Below are positions 1-5,010 of a stretch of 5,796 bases of DNA, piece by piece. Numbering within the stretch: the stretch's first letter is position 1; each line of letters opens with the position of its first letter. The notes under the pieces are model-generated. The model saw only the letters and a list, made by a program, of their open reading frames with translations, ran no database searches and was not told the DNA's origin. A program made the position numbers and the translations under genes. This DNA comes from Proteobacteria bacterium UBA664 (lineage in GTDB: Bacteria; Pseudomonadota; Gammaproteobacteria; UBA7966). Location of the stretch: contig DBNU01000136.1 of the NCBI GenBank assembly GCA_002299125.1, positions 1-5,796 on the forward strand, in the 5' to 3' direction.

Positions 1-28
1 TGATCTACCGGCCCCGGGGTGCTATGCC
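1..28. other. Flank downstream of ispE, no gene seen
   Basis: This short stretch lies beyond the ispE stop codon. It contains a self-complementary CCCCGGGG core but no T-run on either strand, so I do not call it a terminator. In many gammaproteobacteria a glutamine tRNA and/or prs follows ispE. The bases here do not resemble a tRNA end and are too few to judge. Confidence 0.4.
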
Positions 29-1018
29 TCAACGCTGCCTGGCGAAACTGCGCCAGTGCGCCAGCGCTTCGATGAGCGGCGAGCGGTTGAGGCCGCGCAC
101 CGCCCAGGAAGCGAGGCCCCGGGTGTCGGCCTCTGCCGAGAGTTCCCTGGCCAGGGATTCTCCGGCTGGACCGGTACCGCAGCGACCGAAGACACAACTA
201 CCCGTGCCGGTGAGCCGGGCCGGCACCCGGGTCGAGAGCCAGTCGAGAGCCACAGCGACTTCGGTGTGGAGCGCCCGGACGACTGGTTCGCAGTCGTTGC
301 GACCGAAACCGTCGGTAAAGGCCGCGATTCTCTGGGGGGGCGTGTTGCGTGTCAATCGGGGATCGTTGAAGACCCGGCTGGTGGCGATGGCGCACTCGGG
401 TCGGAGCAGGACGAACCATTGCTCAGCGGGATTGAGCGGCGTGAGTCGCTCGCCGACGCCTTCGGCCCACGCGGCGTGGCCATGCACGAAGACGGGGACA
501 TCGGCACCGAGGGCGAGCCCCACCCCGGCCAGCCGGTCGGTCGGCCAGTCGATCCCCCACAACGCGTTGAGTGCCACCAGCACCGTGGCCGCATCCGAGC
601 TGCCGCCACCCAGGCCGCCGCCCATGGGGATGCGCTTCTGCAGCGTGAGCGTGACCCCGCTCGTGACCTCACTCGCAGCCTTGAGCGCGTGCGCCGCCCG
701 CACGACGAGGTCTTCGTCCTGCGGAACGCCGGGCAGGGCACCGTCGCGCTCGATGCGGCCGTCAGCACGCGGCGCAAGCGTGATCTCGTCGCACAGGCCG
801 ATGAACTGGAAGGCCGTCTGCAGTTCGTGGTAGCCGTCCGGGCGCCGGCCGACCACATGCAGAAAGAGGTTCAGCTTGGCCGGTGCAGGCCAGCGAAGTG
901 CCCCGGCTGCGACCGCCTCGTCGGGGTCTGCCGCGGGTGGTGCCGCGCCCGCGAATGTCATTGGCTGGCCACCAGTGTCAGGTACCGCCGCACTCGCTCG
1001 CTGCGGATCCTGTGTCAC
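29..1018 (-). CDS. ispE: 4-diphosphocytidyl-2-C-methyl-D-erythritol kinase (IspE)
   Basis: This cytosolic GHMP-family kinase phosphorylates the 2-hydroxyl of CDP-methylerythritol with ATP, in the MEP pathway to isoprenoid precursors. The 329-residue product carries PAKLNLFL with the substrate-site Lys48, the glycine-rich ATP loop PMGGGLGGGSSDAA at 131-144, LGADVPVF with the catalytic Asp at 173 (E. coli Asp141), and the C-terminal GHMP motif LTGTGSCVF at 269-277. It closely follows E. coli IspE from Trp43 onward. The chosen start is GTG at 1018. It overlaps the lolB stop as GTGA and has a GGGGGA Shine-Dalgarno-like run at 1026-1031. An in-frame ATG at 961 (Met20) is the alternative but has no evident ribosome-binding site. 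From the GTG, about 40 Ala/Pro-rich residues precede the conserved core, where E. coli has only four, and no start codon lies closer to the core than Met20. A run of seven C (334-340, this strand) lies in the coding sequence without breaking the frame. Confidence 0.96.
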   Translation of the reverse strand: MTQDPQRASAAVPDTGGQPMTFAGAAPPAADPDEAVAAGALRWPAPAKLNLFLHVVGRRPDGYHELQTAFQFIGLCDEITLAPRADGRIERDGALPGVPQDEDLVVRAAHALKAASEVTSGVTLTLQKRIPMGGGLGGGSSDAATVLVALNALWGIDWPTDRLAGVGLALGADVPVFVHGHAAWAEGVGERLTPLNPAEQWFVLLRPECAIATSRVFNDPRLTRNTPPQRIAAFTDGFGRNDCEPVVRALHTEVAVALDWLSTRVPARLTGTGSCVFGRCGTGPAGESLARELSAEADTRGLASWAVRGLNRSPLIEALAHWRSFARQR

Positions 1019-1650
1019 GGCATCTTCCCCCAGGACTGCACCACCAGCCTGAGTTCCGCAGCCTCGCCGTTCACGTAGATCCGGCGCGGCAGGGCCAGGG
1101 GCGTGTCGTCCATGTAGGCCAGCACCGACAGCCGCCAGGGCCCCTGCCGGACATCGGTCATGCGGCCCGACGCATCAAGCCGCAGGTCCTCGGCCGGCCA
1201 CTGCGGTGCGGGCAGGCCCAGCACCCAGAAGCGCAGCGATTCCACCGGCACCCGCCAGCCGAGGCTTTCGCCCAGCAGGATTTCCACACTGGGGGCCACA
1301 ATGCGCTGGCCGCCCGATTCCAGGCTGACCGCGCTGCCGTCACTGGCCAGCCGGAGCGTGCCTTGGTTGAAGGGGCCGCTGAGCTCCATGGCCCAGGTCT
1401 CTGGGCCTTGTTGCCAGTCGAGCCGGGCCGACCAGCCGGTGCCGTCGGACTGCAGTGCTGCGCGCCCGCTCAGGTCGAAACCGGGCAGTGCGGTGAGTGC
1501 CTCCTGACGCGAGGCCCAGGCGAGTGCCTGCGGGTCAGGCGGGGGCACGGACCGCGCGACGAAATCGGGTCGCAGCGCAGCGCACCCGGAGAGCGCTGCG
1601 GCAAGCAGGGCTACGAAAAGGCTACGCAAGGGGTAAGCCTCACTGATCAA
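1015..1650 (-). CDS. lolB: Outer-membrane lipoprotein receptor LolB
   Basis: LolB is the outer-membrane lipoprotein that takes lipoproteins from periplasmic LolA and inserts them into the inner leaflet of the outer membrane. The 211-residue product (E. coli 207) has a signal peptide with a hydrophobic stretch at about 8-20 and a lipobox L-S-G-C with the lipidated Cys23. Ala24 at position +2 is compatible with outer-membrane sorting. Family features include WxxRLDWQQ-like strands near 73-81, SGPFNQGTLRL at 91-101, and VPVESLRFWVLGLP at 134-147, which matches the E. coli segment IPLNSLRQWILGLP. Phe94 aligns with the protruding-loop Leu68 of mature E. coli LolB. The start is TTG at 1650, supported by AGGA six bases upstream. 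A second TTG at codon 8 would leave a very short signal peptide without the charged start, and no ATG is available. The gene sits 17 bp after the TPR lipoprotein gene and overlaps ispE by 4 bp, which suggests translational coupling. Confidence 0.94.
   Translation of the reverse strand: MISEAYPLRSLFVALLAAALSGCAALRPDFVARSVPPPDPQALAWASRQEALTALPGFDLSGRAALQSDGTGWSARLDWQQGPETWAMELSGPFNQGTLRLASDGSAVSLESGGQRIVAPSVEILLGESLGWRVPVESLRFWVLGLPAPQWPAEDLRLDASGRMTDVRQGPWRLSVLAYMDDTPLALPRRIYVNGEAAELRLVVQSWGKMP
1026..1031 (-). promoter_or_regulatory. Ribosome-binding site of ispE (GTG start)
   Basis: The minus strand reads GGGGGA here, ahead of the GTG at 1018, and lies inside the last codons of lolB. It supports the GTG start that overlaps the lolB stop over the internal ATG at 961, which has no comparable purine run upstream. 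Confidence 0.5.
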
Positions 1651-1654
1651 GCCG

Positions 1655-1660
1655 TTTCCT
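1655..1660 (-). promoter_or_regulatory. Ribosome-binding site of lolB
   Basis: On the minus strand AGGAAA occupies this site. Six bases separate its AGGA from the TTG at 1650. It decides the lolB start, because no ATG exists in frame upstream of the lipobox and the TTG is otherwise a weak initiator. Confidence 0.6.
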
Positions 1661-1667
1661 GGGCCGC

Positions 1668-3431
1668 TCAGGGATTCACTCCGAGGCGGTTCAGGGTCTC
1701 GAGGATGATGGGATTGGCCGGTGATTCCTTCAATGCGGCCTCCCAGACCCCACGCGCCTCCTCGCGACGCCCCAGGGCCCAGAGCACCGCGGCGATGTGG
1801 GCGGCGACTTCCGGGTCCGGTCGCAGCGCCTGGGCCCGGCGGAGGTAGACCAGCGCCTCCTCATGGCGGCCGCGCCGGTGCAGGACCCAGCCCATGCTGT
1901 CAAGGATGTAGAAGTCGTCGGGCGAGATCTCGAGCGCCCGGCGGATGAGCTTCTCCGCCTCATCGAGCCGGTCGGTGCGGTCGGCGAGCGTGTAACCGAG
2001 GGCGTTCAGGGCCTGGGCATTGCGGGGGTCGGCCTCGATCACTCGCCGCAGATCGCGTTCGAGCACGTCCAGGCGCCCGAGCCGCTCGGCCAGCATGGCA
2101 CGCCCATAGAGCAGCTCCGCGTCGAGGCGACCGTCGGCCAGCGCGGCGTCGTACACGGTCATGGCCTGGGCCAGCTCGCCTGCCTCGGTCAACAGCTCTG
2201 CCTCGAAGCGCAGCAACTGATTGCGCTGTTCCTGCGATTCGGTTGGGAGCCCCTGCAGCAGGGCACGCGCTGCCGGGAGATCCTTGCGATTGACGAGCAG
2301 GAGGGCGGAGCGCAGACCGGCGTCGAGGCGGGCCGCCGGGTCGTCGACCCGGGCGTAGTAGTCGAGGGCGGCCTGTGTTTGCCCCCGCAGTTCGGCAATC
2401 CGCCCGAGGTTCAAGAGCGCCTCGTTGCGGCGTGCTCCGCCCGCAGCAAGACGCAGGAAGACGGCCTCGGCTTGTTTGACCTTGCCTTCCTCCATGTAGA
2501 GCAACCCGAGGGCGAACTGCACCTCGGCGTTGTCTGGCGCGCGCCGCGCGACCTGTTCGAACTCGCGGCGAGCCTCAGGGAAACGCTGCCGGTCGGCAAG
2601 AAGGCGTGCGTAGATCGCGCGCATCTCCACGGCCTCTGGATGTCGGCGCACGGCCGAAGCCAGCCAGGTCAGGGCCTCGTCGGTGCGGTCCAATTGCTGC
2701 AGGACCGAGACCCAGGTGCCCACTATCATTTCCTCCGGCGGGCGCGCGGTGTCGGCCATGAGCGGATCCAAGGCTGCCCGCGCAGCCTCGTTGCGTCCGG
2801 CTCGCAGCAACAACATGGCCCAACCGAAGCGGGCGTCATCGCTCTTGGGGTGCGCCTGCACCAGTTGCCCCATGAGGTCGGCCGCCGCCGCCTTGTCATC
2901 CTCACGACCGAGCAGGCCGGTAATCAGCCGCAGCCGTTGGGACATCTCTTCGGGTGGCACAGCGAGCAACTGTTGAAAGGCCGCGAGCGCCGCCGCCGCG
3001 TCACCTGTGCGCAACAACATCACCGCCCGGACGTGACGGGCTTCGACCGACTCGGGCGCGCGCTGGGACCAGAGGGTGGCGGCCTCGAGGGCCTCGGTCT
3101 TGCGGCTCGCGTAGGCTGCCACCCGCGCCGCGCGCTCGGCGACGCCGGCGTCGGGGATCTCACGTGCCAGGGCGATGTACTCATCGACTGCGATGTCGTA
3201 CTTGCCGCGGTGACCCGCCAGTTCGGCCAGAAGCAGGCGGTAGAGGACGGACTCTTCGAAGCCACGCGGTTCACGGCCCGGTTGTCGGGTATCCTGCCCG
3301 GGCTTCGCCATGAAGACTGTTTCCAGCCCCAGCGGCGCGCGGGAAGCGTCCGCGCCGGGAGCGGCGCGGTCAGGCACGGCGGCACAACCGCCGAGCAGCG
3401 TCAGCAGTGCGCAGAGGGTGTATGGCTTCAT
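1668..3431 (-). CDS. lbcA: TPR-repeat outer-membrane lipoprotein, LbcA-like (PA4667 type)
   Basis: This 587-residue protein is an envelope lipoprotein built almost entirely of tetratricopeptide repeats. The signal peptide ends in the lipobox L-G-G-C with Cys16, followed by Ala17, which suggests outer-membrane sorting. After a low-complexity linker (about 17-55), helix-pair repeats fill about 62-575. The clearest TPR units are at about 299-332, 335-366, 437-469, 472-505, 506-539 and 540-573, with the typical small residue/Gly at position 8, Ala at 20 and Pro near 32. Roughly a dozen or more units are present. Length, lipobox, repeats and position between hemA and lolB match P. aeruginosa PA4667 (LbcA, about 590 aa), the activating partner of the periplasmic protease CtpA that degrades peptidoglycan hydrolases. 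That role is inferred from family and synteny, and no CtpA gene is visible here. The start is ATG at 3431 (MKPYTL). An in-frame ATG at 3449 adds six residues and would also give a valid signal peptide. Neither has a clear Shine-Dalgarno. The frame stays open far upstream into the antisense of hemA, but that extension is not credible. Confidence 0.85.
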   Translation of the reverse strand: MKPYTLCALLTLLGGCAAVPDRAAPGADASRAPLGLETVFMAKPGQDTRQPGREPRGFEESVLYRLLLAELAGHRGKYDIAVDEYIALAREIPDAGVAERAARVAAYASRKTEALEAATLWSQRAPESVEARHVRAVMLLRTGDAAAALAAFQQLLAVPPEEMSQRLRLITGLLGREDDKAAAADLMGQLVQAHPKSDDARFGWAMLLLRAGRNEAARAALDPLMADTARPPEEMIVGTWVSVLQQLDRTDEALTWLASAVRRHPEAVEMRAIYARLLADRQRFPEARREFEQVARRAPDNAEVQFALGLLYMEEGKVKQAEAVFLRLAAGGARRNEALLNLGRIAELRGQTQAALDYYARVDDPAARLDAGLRSALLLVNRKDLPAARALLQGLPTESQEQRNQLLRFEAELLTEAGELAQAMTVYDAALADGRLDAELLYGRAMLAERLGRLDVLERDLRRVIEADPRNAQALNALGYTLADRTDRLDEAEKLIRRALEISPDDFYILDSMGWVLHRRGRHEEALVYLRRAQALRPDPEVAAHIAAVLWALGRREEARGVWEAALKESPANPIILETLNRLGVNP

Positions 3432-3516
3432 GGGTAGCGAAAATGACATGGCGATGCACGCAGACTGTAACGCTTTCGGATGAGTTCCTGCGCAAGGCGC
3501 GTTTGCCAACATGCCC

Positions 3517-3533
3517 GTCACCTGCCGCGTGAC
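3517..3533. repeat. Inverted repeat GTCAC-N7-GTGAC
   Basis: Two perfect 5-bp arms, GTCAC at 3517-3521 and GTGAC at 3529-3533, flank a 7-bp spacer. A second pair, GGCGCG at 3496-3501 and CGCGCC at 3535-3540, lies outside but is not concentric. The dyad could bind a dimeric regulator or be chance in GC-rich DNA. No regulator family is assigned. Confidence 0.35.
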
Positions 3534-3629
3534 CCGCGCCGCGTCCCCGGTCGCTGCCCCTGAACGCAAAACGCCAGGCCCGATGCCCCGTTCGCGCCCC
3601 GGCGCGCGGCCCCGGATGGTGGCAGCCAA

Positions 3630-3645
3630 GCCCCTGAGGAGGGGC
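3630..3645 (+). promoter_or_regulatory. Hairpin with AGGAGG in the hemA leader
   Basis: A perfect 6-bp stem, GCCCCT (3630-3635) with AGGGGC (3640-3645), closes a GAGG tetraloop. The loop and 3' arm together contain AGGAGG (3637-3642), a perfect match to the ribosome-binding consensus, but no ATG, GTG or TTG follows at a usable distance. There is no T-run after the stem, so it is not a terminator. The GGGG of the 3' arm could instead pair with the CCCC at 3650-3653, giving a small mutually exclusive alternative. Confidence 0.35.
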
Positions 3646-3695
3646 GCGACCCCCAGTCCTATCGCGGTTTCCCCCCGTTCAGGCCCCCGATCGCC

Positions 3696-4988
3696 ATGTC
3701 CCTGACCATCGTCGGCATCAATCATCGCAGTGCACCGGTGGCCCTGCGCGAACGGGTCGCCTTCGCGGACGCCGACCTCGCTGCCGCCCTCGCCAGTCTG
3801 CGTGAGCACGTCGGTGCCGACGAGGCCCTGATCCTCTCCACCTGCAACCGGACCGAGGTTTATTGCCACACGCCGGACAGCCGCGGCCACGCTGGTGAGG
3901 CCCCCACCGACTGGCTGCTGCACTGGCATCGGCTGGAGGCCAAGGATCTGCAGCCGGCCATCTATGTTCACGAGGATGCGCGCGCCGTGCAGCATGCCAT
4001 CCGCGTGGCCTGTGGGCTGGATTCGCTGGTCCTCGGCGAGCCACAGATCCTGGGCCAGATGAAGCAGGCCTACACCCTGGCGCATGCCGCGGGGGCCAGC
4101 GGCAAGCTGCTCAACCGGCTCTTCCAGCACGCCTTCGCTGCGGCCAAGCGCGTGCGCTCCGATACTGCCATCGGCCACTCGCCGGTCTCCGTGGCCTATG
4201 CAGCCGTACGCCTGGCCGAGCAGATCTTCGGTACCTTGCAGGATCGCTCGGCCCTGGTGATTGGCGCCGGCGAGACGGCCGAACTGCTCGCACGCCACCT
4301 CCACCGTAACGGACTGCGCCGGCTCCTGGTCGCCAACCGGAGGCGGGAGCGGGCGCTCGACCTCGCCGCGCGTTTCCGCGGTGAGGCGCTGGCGCTCGCG
4401 GAGATGCCAGAGGCGCTGCATCAGGCGGATATCGTCGTCTCCGCCACCGCCTCACGACTGCCCATCCTTGGCAAGGGGGCGGTCGAGCGCGCCCTGCGCC
4501 AGCGTCGGCACCAGCCCATGTTTCTCATCGACCTTGCCATCCCGCGCGACATGGAGCCCGAGATCGGTGAGCTGGAAGACATCTTCCTGTACACGGTCGA
4601 TGACCTCGAACAGGTGGTCGAGCAGAATATGAAGGCGCGGCAGCAGGCGGCCTTGGAGGCCGAGGAGATCATCGATGCCGAGGTGCGGGCCTTCGTGGAC
4701 TGGCGGCAATCGCTCGATGCAGTGGCCACCATCCGCGAGTGGCGTGCTGCCATCGACGGCGTGCGCAACGAGCTGGTCGAGCGTGCCCACCGACAACTGG
4801 TGCGGGGCGAGAACGCGCACGAGGTGGTGGAAGCGCTGGCCCACGCCCTGGCCAACCGGCTCTCCCACGCGCCCAAGGTGCGACTGCGCGAGGCTGCCCA
4901 GGCCGGTCGCGACGACGTGCTGCGCACGGCCCGCGCCCTGCTTGGGCTCGATGGCAAGGCTCGGCGGCGTGGACTGCGCGACGATTGA
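3696..4988 (+). CDS. hemA: Glutamyl-tRNA reductase (HemA)
   Basis: This cytosolic enzyme reduces Glu-tRNA(Glu) with NADPH to glutamate-1-semialdehyde, the first committed step of C5-pathway tetrapyrrole (heme) synthesis. The 430-residue product (E. coli 418) shows GINHRSAPVALRERV at 7-21, STCNRTE at 48-54 with the catalytic Cys50, His100 equivalent to E. coli His99, and the signature GLDSLVLGEPQILGQ at 107-121. The NADPH-binding domain follows, with VIGAGET at 188-194, then IDLAIPRDMEP at 278-288 and the C-terminal dimerisation helices at about 305-420. The last residues (about 419-430) form a basic tail beyond the usual LGL end. Val171 takes the place of the heme-associated Cys170 of the Salmonella enzyme. 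The ATG at 3696 fits family N-termini exactly, although AGG at 3681-3683, about 12 bases upstream, is the only weak ribosome-binding candidate. The gene is divergent from the lipoprotein cluster and is followed 18 bp later by prfA, the usual pairing. Confidence 0.98.
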   Translation: MSLTIVGINHRSAPVALRERVAFADADLAAALASLREHVGADEALILSTCNRTEVYCHTPDSRGHAGEAPTDWLLHWHRLEAKDLQPAIYVHEDARAVQHAIRVACGLDSLVLGEPQILGQMKQAYTLAHAAGASGKLLNRLFQHAFAAAKRVRSDTAIGHSPVSVAYAAVRLAEQIFGTLQDRSALVIGAGETAELLARHLHRNGLRRLLVANRRRERALDLAARFRGEALALAEMPEALHQADIVVSATASRLPILGKGAVERALRQRRHQPMFLIDLAIPRDMEPEIGELEDIFLYTVDDLEQVVEQNMKARQQAALEAEEIIDAEVRAFVDWRQSLDAVATIREWRAAIDGVRNELVERAHRQLVRGENAHEVVEALAHALANRLSHAPKVRLREAAQAGRDDVLRTARALLGLDGKARRRGLRDD

Positions 4989-4992
4989 CGCG

Positions 4993-5010
4993 ATGACTGA
5001 AGCCCCATGA
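4993..5010 (+). other. Five-codon mini-ORF overlapping the prfA start
   Basis: The sequence between hemA and prfA reads ATG ACT GAA GCC CCA TGA. The final TGA overlaps the prfA ATG as ATGA. Ribosomes ending here could re-initiate on prfA, but the ATG has no strong ribosome-binding site and the peptide (MTEAP) is too short to judge by sequence. It may be chance. Confidence 0.2.

Larger units (their letters stand above)
3432..3695. promoter_or_regulatory. Divergent intergenic region between the lbcA-like gene and hemA
   Basis: These 264 bases contain no credible gene and must hold the start signals of both the leftward lipoprotein cluster and hemA-prfA. No good sigma-70 promoter pair is visible. 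On the minus strand, TACAGT at 3464-3469 is a fair -10 candidate but lacks a recognisable -35 at normal spacing. Three structures stand out: a GTCAC/GTGAC dyad at 3517-3533, a GC-rich hairpin at 3630-3645, and several runs of four to six C between 3597 and 3688. There is no purine-rich ribosome-binding site directly ahead of the hemA ATG. Confidence 0.6.

Noticed and set aside
231..251. Perfect 10-bp direct repeat GTCGAGAGCC separated by one base inside ispE
   Set aside because: It encodes part of a conserved region (LDWLSTR) with no frame break, and a repeat of this size is likely incidental.
334..340. Run of seven G (C7 on the coding strand) in ispE as a possible phase-variation tract
   Set aside because: The frame is intact and the gene is normally essential. 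Seven bases is short for slippage switching, and the run encodes an ordinary Pro-Pro.
1797..3437. A 546-codon open frame on the plus strand, opposite the TPR gene, and similar long plus-strand frames at 24-833, 56-1078 and 883-1848
   Set aside because: These are mirror frames of well-recognised minus-strand genes in GC-rich DNA. Their translations show no family motifs and their composition is unlike the real proteins.
3464..3469. TACAGT on the minus strand as a sigma-70 -10 element for the lipoprotein cluster
   Set aside because: At 16-18 bp spacing no sequence resembles a -35 element, so the match is too weak to annotate as a promoter.
3630..3645. Hairpin as an intrinsic terminator
   Set aside because: There is no T-run after the stem on either strand, and the divergent gene layout needs no terminator here.
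3511..3705. A 64-codon plus-strand ORF ending just inside hemA
   Set aside because: It is Pro/Arg/Ser-rich with no recognisable family or good ribosome-binding site, and it fits chance in GC-rich intergenic DNA.
3432..4421. In-frame upstream extension of the TPR gene to an ATG at 4421, plus a 330-codon antisense frame at 4421-5413
   Set aside because: Both lie antisense to hemA and prfA, whose identity is certain from motifs. The lipoprotein signal peptide at 3431 sets a far better start.
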